A DNA stretch of 54,910 nucleotides from Sphingomonadales bacterium (GTDB lineage: Bacteria > Pseudomonadota > Alphaproteobacteria > Sphingomonadales > Sphingomonadaceae). How positions within the stretch are numbered: position 1 is the stretch's first letter; each line of letters begins with the position of its first letter. The translations under genes and the position numbers were made by a program. The stretch covers positions 1 through 54,910 of the forward strand of contig SBGG01000097.1 in NCBI GenBank assembly GCA_006226685.1. The letters run 5' to 3'. The notes beneath the pieces were generated by a model that ran no database searches, was not told the DNA's origin, and saw only the letters and a program-made list of their open reading frames with translations. Below are positions 26,976-34,048 of the stretch, one piece after another.

Positions 26976-28490
26976 ATGGCGGAAAGGCCGTTCGATAGCC
27001 TGCCTTACTATGCGCTTGTGCGTCCGTCGCATCCGGCGCTGGTGGAGATGGAGACAGGCAGAAGCTATGACTATGCCGCGCTGCACGATCGTGTGGCGCG
27101 GGCGGTCTCGGTGCTGCACAATGTCTATCATATCGGCGTCGGCGACCGGGTTGCCGTGCTTGCACGCAACTGTGCCGATTATCTGGTGCTGCATCTTGCC
27201 TGTGCGCGGCTGGGCGCGATTCTGGTCGCGCTCAACTGGCGGCTGGCGCCGGGGGAACTGGCTTTCCTGATCGGGGATGCCGAGCCGGCTTTGCTGGTTA
27301 CCGATGCTCTGCCTTCAGGGCTGGAGGAGGCGTTCCTCTCCGGCGCGACGGTCGAAACCATGGCGGCGATATCGGAACGGATCGACGGTGCGCGGCCGGA
27401 CTGGCGCGAAGGTGAGGATGGCGATCGTCCCTCGCTGATGCTCTATACGTCCGGCACCTCGGGCAAGCCCAAGGGCGCGCTGATTTCCGAACGCAATCTT
27501 TTCGCGACGGCGCTGGGCTTCGGCATGATCGGGCAGGTCGGGCCTGCCAGTGTGCAGCTCAGCGACAGCCCGATGTTCCACATCATCGGCCTTGTCACCG
27601 CGATCCGGCCGATCCTGTTGCAGGGCGGCACGATCCTGCTCTCCTCGGGTTTTGATGCGGCTCGTAGCTATGCGCGCCTTGCCGATCCGTCGCTCGGCGT
27701 CACCCATTATTTTTGTGTGCCGCAAATGGCCGAGATGATCCGGGCGGTGCCCGGTTTCGATCCTGCTCCCTTGCGTCGCCTGACCGCCCTGTTCACTGGC
27801 GGTGCGCCGATTGCTCCGGCGCGCGTGCATGAATGGCTCGATGACGGGGTGGTCCTCAATAACGGCTATGGCATGACCGAAACCGGCACCATCATGCACA
27901 TGCCGCTTGACCGGGGCATGATCTATGCCCGCCCGGAATCGGTCGGTGCGCCCAGCCCGATGATCGAGGTGCAGCTTCGCAACGAAGCGGGGTCGGTATG
28001 CGCCACTGGCGAAGTTGGGGAGTTCCTGATGCGTGGTCCGGGCGTCATTCGTGAATATTGGCGGCGGCCGGAGGCGAATGCATCCAGCTTCACGGCGGAC
28101 GGATGGTTTCAGACCGGTGATCTTGGGCGGCGGGATGAGGCTGGTTTCTATCATCTGGTCGACCGCAAGAAAGACATGTTCATTTCCGGTGGCGAGAATG
28201 TCTATCCCGCCGAGGTGGAGGCCGCCTTGCTCGCGCATCCCGCTATTGCCGAGGCGGCGGTAACGGGGGTCGCGGACGATCATTGGGGCGAGGTCGGGCT
28301 GGCCGGGGTCGTCTTGCGGGAGGCCTGCGACCTGGATGAGGCGGGGTTGCGGCTCCATCTCTCGGCGGAACTGGCGCGCTACAAGATCCCGAAACATATT
28401 CATTTCCTTGATGCATTGCCACGGACCGGAACCGGCAAGGTCATCAAGGCGGAACTGAAAATTCAGCTGGCGGAAAAGATCGGCGACTGA
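26976..28490 (+). CDS. fcs: Hydroxycinnamate (feruloyl/p-coumaroyl)-CoA synthetase, AMP-forming
   Basis: 504 aa of the ANL adenylate-forming family. P-loop YTSGTSGKPKG (157-167), A5 motif NGYGMTETG (about 295), the A7-A8 region DGWFQTGDLGRRDEAGFYHLVDRKKDMFISGGENVYP, and the terminal catalytic Lys in GTGKVIKAEL (about 488) are all intact. It activates ferulate, p-coumarate or caffeate with CoA. This is the AMP-forming type, unlike the ADP-forming FerA known from Sphingobium SYK-6. It ends the operon; GGGGAGAGG precedes the start. Confidence 0.9.
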   Translation: MAERPFDSLPYYALVRPSHPALVEMETGRSYDYAALHDRVARAVSVLHNVYHIGVGDRVAVLARNCADYLVLHLACARLGAILVALNWRLAPGELAFLIGDAEPALLVTDALPSGLEEAFLSGATVETMAAISERIDGARPDWREGEDGDRPSLMLYTSGTSGKPKGALISERNLFATALGFGMIGQVGPASVQLSDSPMFHIIGLVTAIRPILLQGGTILLSSGFDAARSYARLADPSLGVTHYFCVPQMAEMIRAVPGFDPAPLRRLTALFTGGAPIAPARVHEWLDDGVVLNNGYGMTETGTIMHMPLDRGMIYARPESVGAPSPMIEVQLRNEAGSVCATGEVGEFLMRGPGVIREYWRRPEANASSFTADGWFQTGDLGRRDEAGFYHLVDRKKDMFISGGENVYPAEVEAALLAHPAIAEAAVTGVADDHWGEVGLAGVVLREACDLDEAGLRLHLSAELARYKIPKHIHFLDALPRTGTGKVIKAELKIQLAEKIGD

Positions 28491-28517
28491 CTCAGCTCAT
28501 GATTATGGTGCATATCA

Positions 28518-28562
28518 ATCAGGGGCCCCGCCGCCGCAGATGGTGGCGCCGGGGTCCCTGAT
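28518..28562. terminator. Strong hairpin between convergent fcs and marR
   Basis: ATCAGGGGCCCC pairs with GGGGTCCCTGAT (one G-T wobble), extended by GC pairs, around a loop of about 15 nt. No long T-run follows, but its position between converging genes suits a bidirectional terminator. Confidence 0.6.
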
Positions 28563-28585
28563 GCCGGTTCGCGTGCTGTATCGGA

Positions 28586-29023
28586 TCAGGCTTTTTCGGC
28601 GGAACCTTCCGGTTCGTCCCACAATGCGTTGAGGCCGATCAGCAGAGCCGGGCGGCATGCTTCCGGTACCCGGCCGATAAGGTCCGCCTCATGGGCAAGT
28701 GTGGCTTTCCAGACGGCGTCGAGCATCTCCTTGCCCGTTTCGGTCAGGTCGAGTCCCCAGGAACGCCCATCAATCCGCGTTCGCATGATCAGGTTACGCC
28801 CTTCCATCTGGGCAATAATCGGCGTCAGATTGGCCCGCTGTATGTCCAGCATATGGGTAAGATCGCTCTGCCTGATGCCGGGATTGGACCCGATCAGGAT
28901 GAGGATCGACGATTCGGTATATTTAATGCCCAGCGGTCGCAGCATTTCGCTGAACCGGTTCATCATCGCAACGGACGCGCGGCGCAGCCCATATCCCGGC
29001 AATGTTCTCAACGGATCGTGCAT
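28586..29023 (-). CDS. MarR-family regulator of hydroxycinnamate catabolism
   Basis: 145 aa from ATG 29023, which has AAGGA 6 nt upstream. The winged HTH spans about residues 35-100 (SSILILIGSNPGIRQSDLTHMLDIQRANLTPIIAQMEGRNLIMRTRIDGRSWGLDLTETG). Position next to the ech-fcs genes matches FerC/CouR-type repressors, which are released by feruloyl- or coumaroyl-CoA. An 18-bp sequence shared with the operon promoter lies 16 bp upstream of its start. The ligand and the repressor role are inferred. A longer frame to 29257 runs through the intergenic region and lacks support. Confidence 0.88.
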   Translation of the reverse strand: MHDPLRTLPGYGLRRASVAMMNRFSEMLRPLGIKYTESSILILIGSNPGIRQSDLTHMLDIQRANLTPIIAQMEGRNLIMRTRIDGRSWGLDLTETGKEMLDAVWKATLAHEADLIGRVPEACRPALLIGLNALWDEPEGSAEKA

Positions 29024-29038
29024 GATCGGTCCTTGATT

Positions 29039-29056
29039 ATTATCATATATAACAAT
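29039..29056. promoter_or_regulatory. Putative MarR operator between marR and acyl-CoA dehydrogenase
   Basis: ATTATCATATATAACAAT is an imperfect palindrome (14 of 18 positions symmetric). Its reverse complement matches the site at 24515-24532 at 14 of 18 positions. It lies in the region between the divergent marR and acyl-CoA dehydrogenase genes. Confidence 0.55.
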
Positions 29057-29223
29057 ATCACTGATAGGGAGATTGGCAAGGGTGGGAGCAGGGTGCGAAG
29101 CTGGCAATTTAGTCCGGCAAGGGACGAGGTTGCAAGACATGGCATCGCAATCGGTATTCTTCCCGTCGCCGGGCCGGTCGGGCAATGACTGGTCTTCATG
29201 CAGATTACGGACGGAGCAATATT

Positions 29224-30948
29224 GTGCGTGCACCAACCATCGCGGCCGACCCCGCATTGATGCTTCTTCATTTCGAGCAGGCGGACGGCATTGACGAGGT
29301 CCGTACCCTGTCAGACGATTTTGGCGCGGCGACGCCGGATATTGTCGAGGCCGTCGTCGATCAGGCGATCCGTTTTTCGACCGATTATCTCGATCCGCTG
29401 AACGATGAGGGCGACAGGACCGGATCGCGGCTGGTCGATGGGCGGGTGAAGACCTGCGCCGGGCATCGCGAAGCCTGGAGCGCCTATGCCGAACAGGGCT
29501 GGGGGACGATCGATCAGCCGACCTCCTGGGGAGGGCAGGGCCTGCCGCGTTCGCTGTCGGCGATGGTGCAGGAAATTTGCGACCGTTCCTGCCCCGGTTT
29601 CGGCATGTTACCGGTGCCGCAGCGATCGGCCGCGCGATTGATCGCGAGTTGGGGCGATGAGGCGATGAAGGAGGAATGGCTCCCCCGGCTCGTCGCCAAT
29701 AGCTGGGGGGCGACCATTTGCATTTCCGAACCCGATGCGGGGTCGGATGTGGCCCGCATTCGCACCACCGCCACGCCCGCGGAAGATGGAAGCTGGCGGA
29801 TCAGCGGCGAAAAATGCTGGATCACGTTCGGCGATCATGACCTGACGCCGCGCATCGGTCATTGCCTGCTTGCGCGGACGCCGGGCGCGCAGGGATTGAG
29901 CCTGTTCCTCGTGCCCAACTGTCATGAGGATGGAACCGCCAATGGTGTGATCGTCCGCCGGGTGGAAGAGAAAATGGGCCTCCATATCTCGCCGACCTGC
30001 GTGCTGGGGTTCGAGGAGGCGCAGGGGCGTCTGATCGGCGAAGAAGGGCGCGGCCTCGCCCAGATGTTCGTGATGATTACCAATATGAGGCTAGCCACCG
30101 GGGTGCAGGGGCTGGCTTCGGCCGGGGCCGCATTCGATATGGCGCTGCGCTACGCCGAGGAGCGCAAGCAGGGCGGCAAGGCGCCGCAACCGGTTGCGAT
30201 CGCCACCCATGCCGATGTGCAGCGTCAGCTGATGGCGCTGGCCGGGCCGGTAGAATCCATGCGCGGGCTGGTTCTGGCGCTCGCCAATCATGCGGACATT
30301 GCCGCCCATGCGCCCGATGAGGCGCGCCGTGCCGACGCCGAGGCTCTGGTCCAGTGGCTGTTGCCGATCGTCAAGACCAAGGGGGGCGAGATCGGCTTCG
30401 ATGTCGCCAGCGGTGCGATGCAGGTTCTCGGCGGTGCGGGCTACACGCGGGAATGGCCGGTCGAGCAATATCTGCGTGATGTCCGCGTCCTCACCATCTT
30501 TGAAGGCACAACCGGCATGCAGGCGCAGGATCTGGTGCATCGCCGCCTGATGCGCGGCGACCGCCGCGGACTGGAACTGTTCCTGACAAAGGCGCGGGCT
30601 GCCGCCGCTACTGCCGCTGATGCGGGGGCCGATGCTGCCGCGCGGGGGCTGGGGCATTGCCTCGACCTGGTGGAAGACGCGGTTGCCTGGCTTGACCGCC
30701 ATGCCGACAGCAAAACCGATATTGATGCGGTGGCGACGCCGTTTCTGCGCCTTGCGTCCATCGCCGCGCTGGGGTGGGCCGGGGCACGGCTTGCGGCGAC
30801 GCCCGGGGATGCGCCAGCCGCGCGCAGAGTCGCGGCGGCGGGTGGTTCCTGCGCTGCCTTGTCCGGGGCACAGGCCCTGTCTGCCCATGCCGAGGTGATG
30901 GCCGGGGCTGCGCTGATTGATGGTTTCGCTGCTGTGCGCCCGCAATAG
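29224..30948 (+). CDS. Acyl-CoA dehydrogenase, large (DmdC-like) type
   Basis: 574 aa from GTG 29224, which has GGAG 7 nt upstream; an ATG at 29185 gives 587 aa but weaker signals. It is longer than ordinary 380-aa acyl-CoA dehydrogenases and matches the architecture of the C-terminally extended type (DmdC/FadE-like). FAD/substrate motifs: ICISEPDAGSDVARIRTTA, ISGEKCWITFGDHDL, and the late QVLGGAGYTREWPVEQYLRDVRVLTIFEGTTGMQAQDL, whose Glu in FEGT is the expected catalytic base region. Position beside the hydroxycinnamate genes suggests oxidation of a hydroaromatic side chain, for example dihydroferuloyl-CoA to feruloyl-CoA, feeding the lyase. That substrate is inferred. Confidence 0.87.
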   Translation: MRAPTIAADPALMLLHFEQADGIDEVRTLSDDFGAATPDIVEAVVDQAIRFSTDYLDPLNDEGDRTGSRLVDGRVKTCAGHREAWSAYAEQGWGTIDQPTSWGGQGLPRSLSAMVQEICDRSCPGFGMLPVPQRSAARLIASWGDEAMKEEWLPRLVANSWGATICISEPDAGSDVARIRTTATPAEDGSWRISGEKCWITFGDHDLTPRIGHCLLARTPGAQGLSLFLVPNCHEDGTANGVIVRRVEEKMGLHISPTCVLGFEEAQGRLIGEEGRGLAQMFVMITNMRLATGVQGLASAGAAFDMALRYAEERKQGGKAPQPVAIATHADVQRQLMALAGPVESMRGLVLALANHADIAAHAPDEARRADAEALVQWLLPIVKTKGGEIGFDVASGAMQVLGGAGYTREWPVEQYLRDVRVLTIFEGTTGMQAQDLVHRRLMRGDRRGLELFLTKARAAAATAADAGADAAARGLGHCLDLVEDAVAWLDRHADSKTDIDAVATPFLRLASIAALGWAGARLAATPGDAPAARRVAAAGGSCAALSGAQALSAHAEVMAGAALIDGFAAVRPQ

Positions 30949-30966
30949 GGCAAAGCAGCGGTAAGG

Positions 30967-32286
30967 TCAGACCGGCGCGCTGAAATTGCCGATCTTGTGG
31001 GCGAGCCGTGGGTCGAAAATGGCGGCGATGGTGCGCACATAGGGGGCGGCATTGGGGCGTAGCCGGACTTGCCCGCCACCCGTGGTGATCAGCCCGCGCT
31101 GGACGAACTCTTCCAGCATTTCGCTCTGCGATGGGGTCAGGTGGTCGGGCATTTCCCCAATGCCCTGGCAGAGTATGTCGTTGATAAGTTTGCCGCAGGT
31201 CCGGCTGGCCGGATCGCGCGCCACGCCCCGCTCGGTGGGCAGCCGTCCTGCGGCAATGGCCTGCCGGTAATGGCCGGCATTTTTGGCATTTTGTGCGTAA
31301 AGTTCCGGAAACTGGCTGATCGCCGAGGCTCCGAAACCGATCAGATACTGGCTCTCGTCATCGGTGAAACCCTGAAAATTGCGATGCAGCCGTCCTTCCC
31401 GCGCGGCAACCGCGAGCGGGTCGGCGGGACGGGCGAAATGATCGAAACCGATCGGCTGATATCCCTGAGCGACAAGGAAATCATGGCCCAGCGCGGCCAT
31501 GGCGAAGCGTTCGGCCTCATCGGGAAGGCTGGATGCATCGATGCGGCGCTGACGCGGTATCACCGACGGTACATGAGCATAGCCGAACAGGGCGATCCGG
31601 TCGGGCTGTAGCGCGGCCGCTTGCTCCAGTGTTTCCATCAGCACCGCGCGGTTCTGACGGGGAAGGCCGTACATCAGGTCGAAATTCAACGAAATGATGC
31701 CTGCATCCCGCAGCGATCGGGTCAGGCGTTCGATCTGGGCACGGGGCTGCACCCGGCCAATGGCCTCCTGAACGTGCGGGTCGAAGGTCTGAACGCCCAT
31801 GCTTGCATAGCGGACCTTGGTCGCGCGGATTACCCTGATCCAGTCGTCGGATACATGGCGCGGGTCGATTTCCAGCGAGATCAGCGGGTCTTCGGCATGG
31901 AAGGCAACCATCATGTCGCCGACCAGACGGACGAAATCGAGCGGCTGGATTGCATTGGGGCTGCCTCCGCCAAAGGCGATACGGCGCACCCGGCCATGGC
32001 CGCCCAGCAGCCCGGCGACGAGCGCGATTTCCTCATGCAGCGCATCCAGATAGGCCGCAAGGCGCGAGGGCCGGTTGGATCGCGCCGTGTTGCAGCCGCA
32101 ATACCAGCAAATCTCCTCGCAAAAGGGGATGTGGACATAGAGGGAAAGGGGCGTCCCCGGCTCCACCCGCTGAAGCGCAAGGGCCTGATCTTCGGCGCCT
32201 ACCTGATCTGTGAAATCGGCGGCGGTCGGATAGCTGGTATAGCGCGGCACGGGGCGCCGCAAAAGCTCGGGATAATGGGTCCACAT
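30967..32286 (-). CDS. hemN: Oxygen-independent coproporphyrinogen III oxidase
   Basis: 439 aa radical-SAM enzyme. The cluster motif is PFCEEICWYCGC (Cys56, Cys60, Cys63, with the extra Cys65 typical of true HemN). The N-terminal RPVPRYTSYPTA stretch and the SAM-region GGGSPN and DPRHV motifs also mark HemN rather than HemW. It decarboxylates coproporphyrinogen III when oxygen is low, supplying heme for the cbb3 oxidase encoded further on. The start is ATG 32286; a longer frame would begin with TTG inside an FNR box at 32321-32334 and is rejected. FNR control fits the role. Confidence 0.95.
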   Translation of the reverse strand: MWTHYPELLRRPVPRYTSYPTAADFTDQVGAEDQALALQRVEPGTPLSLYVHIPFCEEICWYCGCNTARSNRPSRLAAYLDALHEEIALVAGLLGGHGRVRRIAFGGGSPNAIQPLDFVRLVGDMMVAFHAEDPLISLEIDPRHVSDDWIRVIRATKVRYASMGVQTFDPHVQEAIGRVQPRAQIERLTRSLRDAGIISLNFDLMYGLPRQNRAVLMETLEQAAALQPDRIALFGYAHVPSVIPRQRRIDASSLPDEAERFAMAALGHDFLVAQGYQPIGFDHFARPADPLAVAAREGRLHRNFQGFTDDESQYLIGFGASAISQFPELYAQNAKNAGHYRQAIAAGRLPTERGVARDPASRTCGKLINDILCQGIGEMPDHLTPSQSEMLEEFVQRGLITTGGGQVRLRPNAAPYVRTIAAIFDPRLAHKIGNFSAPV

Positions 32287-32320
32287 GGTGCAAAGCTGTC
32301 GCGATTGAAGGCGGTTGTCC

Positions 32321-32334
32321 TTGAGGAAGATCAA
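32321..32334. promoter_or_regulatory. FNR box between hemN and ompW
   Basis: TTGAGGAAGATCAA matches TTGAT-N4-ATCAA at 9 of 10 fixed positions. It lies 35 bp before the hemN start and about 105 bp before divergent ompW, so it may serve both genes. An FNR-type regulator is encoded at 41810-42517. Confidence 0.75.
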
Positions 32335-32438
32335 AAACCAATTTGCCGCCGGTCAATGTTTCAGAGAGAATCGTGCTATAACTGGAGGAGGACCGGGCGG
32401 TGAGCTACGGCCTAATTTGTGTTGAACGGAGATAACTC

Positions 32439-33131
32439 ATGAAAAAACAAATAGGGTGGATGATCGGTGTTGCGGCCATGGCCGTGATGACGTCGCCCGC
32501 AGGGGCACAGGAGACGCAGGGCAAGTGGCAGGTGAAGTTGCTGGGGACGGCCGTGTTGCCGGACGGCAAGATCACCAGCGTCAAGAATGGCGCGGCCCTC
32601 ACCGCGTTGGAGCTGACGGCGTCGGACGTTCAGAGCAAGGCGAACGACAATGTCGTGCCGACGCTTGCAATCGAATATTTTTTCACGCCGAATGTCTCGG
32701 TTGAGACCATCTGCTGCCTGACGCAGCATGATGTCGATGGCCGCAAGGCGCTCGCCAAGACCGAACTGATCGCTGATGCAAAGATCCTGCCGGCGACGGT
32801 GACCCTGAAATATCATATGCCGCTTGGGCCGGTGAAGCCCTATATCGGCGCGGGTCCGACCTATTTCATCTTCATTGATGAAAAATCGGGTGCGACCACC
32901 AAGGCGCTGGGCCTGCCGAAAGCGCGGCTGAACGATAAGGTCGGTGTCGTGCTGCAGGCCGGTGTCGATGTGCCGCTGGGCAATAACGGCTTTGGCCTGT
33001 CGCTTGATGCGAAGCGCTATTTCGTCCGTCCGACCGCGCACTGGTTCGATGCGGATGGCGTCGAGCAGCTCGCCACGCGGCACAAGCTTGATCCGTGGGT
33101 CCTGAGCGCGGGCGTCAGCTACCGTTTCTGA
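32439..33131 (+). CDS. ompW: OmpW-family outer-membrane protein
   Basis: 230 aa. The signal peptide ends at PAGAQ (about residue 24). The small eight-strand barrel features are those of OmpW: WQVKLLGTAVLPDG, VVPTLAIEYFFTPNVSVE, LPATVTLKYHMPLGPVKPYIGAGPTYFIF, LSLDAKRYFV and the terminal VLSAGVSYRF. The family forms a hydrophobic channel for small molecules. ompW is often induced under low oxygen, and the FNR box upstream fits that. GGAG lies 9 nt before the ATG. Confidence 0.93.
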   Translation: MKKQIGWMIGVAAMAVMTSPAGAQETQGKWQVKLLGTAVLPDGKITSVKNGAALTALELTASDVQSKANDNVVPTLAIEYFFTPNVSVETICCLTQHDVDGRKALAKTELIADAKILPATVTLKYHMPLGPVKPYIGAGPTYFIFIDEKSGATTKALGLPKARLNDKVGVVLQAGVDVPLGNNGFGLSLDAKRYFVRPTAHWFDADGVEQLATRHKLDPWVLSAGVSYRF

Positions 33132-33165
33132 TCCGTCCTCTCCCGGTTTCGGCCGGAAGCGAAAC

Positions 33166-33206
33166 AAGGAAGGCCGCCTTTCCAGAGGGAGAGGCGGCCT
33201 TCCTTT
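33166..33206 (+). terminator. Rho-independent terminator after ompW
   Basis: A 13-bp stem, AAGGAAGGCCGCC / GGCGGCCTTCCTT, with a 14-nt loop and a short T-run (CCTTT). It lies 35 bp after the ompW stop and is symmetrical enough to act both ways. Confidence 0.85.
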
Positions 33207-33244
33207 CGCCTGTGGCAAAGGTACATGCATCCCTTACCCCGTGG

Positions 33245-33560
33245 TCATTCCTCCGGGAGCCATTGGCGAGGGAGGGGGGCGAGGCGGAAAAGAGTCGGAA
33301 CCTCCATCAGCGGGCCGATCATGGTAGCGAGAGGGACAGGTGAAGCCTGCCCGAACGCTGAGATTGCCGCGGCAATGGCCAGTGCAAAATTCTCCGAAGC
33401 GGCGGTGAGCGGCGTGGCCGCCGCGCACTGATCATCGGCGCCCCCGCCGTGGCGAGAGCAGAACTGGTCCGGAATATCAGCACGAAGATGATTGCAGGCG
33501 GCAGGCCGATATGCAGCGCGTCCGGCGACAAGGCCGTATCGCCGGTCGGGAAAATGCGCC
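33245..33560 (-). pseudogene. Remnant of an ACR3-type arsenite efflux gene (C-terminal part, frameshifted)
   Basis: Two overlapping minus-strand frames join into the end of an ACR3/ArsB permease. The upstream frame (33543 to about 33429) reads DALHIGLPPAIIFVLIFRT. The downstream frame (33415 to 33248) reads TAASENFALAIAAAISAFG then ATMIGPLMEVP, very close to the conserved ACR3 end (ASNNFELAIA...VGPLVEVP). The break near 33415-33430 is a frameshift, and no N-terminal two thirds exists. It is a dead fragment; recognition rests on memory of the ACR3 motif, not an alignment. Confidence 0.7.
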
Positions 33561-33602
33561 CGTTCGGCCTTTTGGAGCAAGGGCCGACCGGCCCTGTCTC
33601 CA

Positions 33603-33614
33603 GGGGCCTGACCC
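33603..33614. repeat. Short repeat GGGGCCTGACCC, copy 3
   Basis: The reverse complement, GGGTCAGGCCCC, resembles the first part of the repeats at 826 and 6651 and recurs at 43192-43203. This copy sits at the end of the small Cys-protein gene, next to the ACR3 remnant. Confidence 0.4.
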
Positions 33615-33862
33615 TAAGCTTTTTCGCGCTTGCGCCGGTCGCGCCGCTTGTCCAGCGTACAGGCATGGCAGGCCTTGCCGACGTTGGTGCCCGATCCGTT
33701 ACCGGATAACGGGTTTTCCTCGTCCCAGATCAGCATATGATGGATTTCGCCCTCTCCGGTGCAAAGCTGAACCGTCCGGCCCTCGCACGGACCAGTGATA
33801 GGGGAGGCCGCCATCATCAGGGCGGCGCCGAGCGCGGGCAGGCCGTCAGCGAGCGTCGTCAT
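33614..33862 (-). CDS. Small exported Cys-containing protein in the cco operon
   Basis: 82 aa, unrecognised. A short hydrophobic N-terminus (LPALGAALMMAASPITG) could be a signal or anchor. It is followed by a Cys, VQLCTGEGEIHH, and a KACHACTL motif (CxxC), then a highly charged KRRDRRKREK tail. The Cys/His pattern recalls small DUF2946-like proteins but the match is weak. Its ATG at 33862 lies 17 bp inside the end of ccoS, so it is probably translated with the cbb3 maturation genes, and a metal-handling role is conceivable. The longer frame to 33898 is less likely. Confidence 0.6.
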   Translation of the reverse strand: MTTLADGLPALGAALMMAASPITGPCEGRTVQLCTGEGEIHHMLIWDEENPLSGNGSGTNVGKACHACTLDKRRDRRKREKA

Positions 33863-34037
33863 GCGTCGCTCCTTCCTGCTTCTGCGGCGGCGCATCATCT
33901 TCGTCGTCGATCAATATGCGCAGGGCGGCGCCATCGGGGTCGTCGAACTGCCCCTTCTTCATTGCCCATAAAAAGGCCGCAAGGCCCATGGCTCCCATCA
34001 TCAGCGCGATCGGAATGAGGATCAGCAAGCCGTTCAT
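33846..34037 (-). CDS. ccoS: cbb3 oxidase maturation protein CcoS
   Basis: 63 aa, the normal size. One N-terminal TM (LLILIPIALMMGAMGLAAFLWAMKKGQFDD), then an acidic tail with the DDPDGAALRILIDD motif typical of CcoS. It is needed for cofactor insertion into CcoN. It lies 11 bp after ccoI in the ccoGHIS group. Confidence 0.95.
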   Translation of the reverse strand: MNGLLILIPIALMMGAMGLAAFLWAMKKGQFDDPDGAALRILIDDEDDAPPQKQEGATHDDAR

Positions 34038-34048
34038 CCGTCGCCGCC

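Noticed and set aside
33580..33595. Hairpin AGGGCC-GACC-GGCCCT as terminator of the cco operon
   Set aside because: There is no T-run on either side in the minus direction and the stem is only 6 bp.
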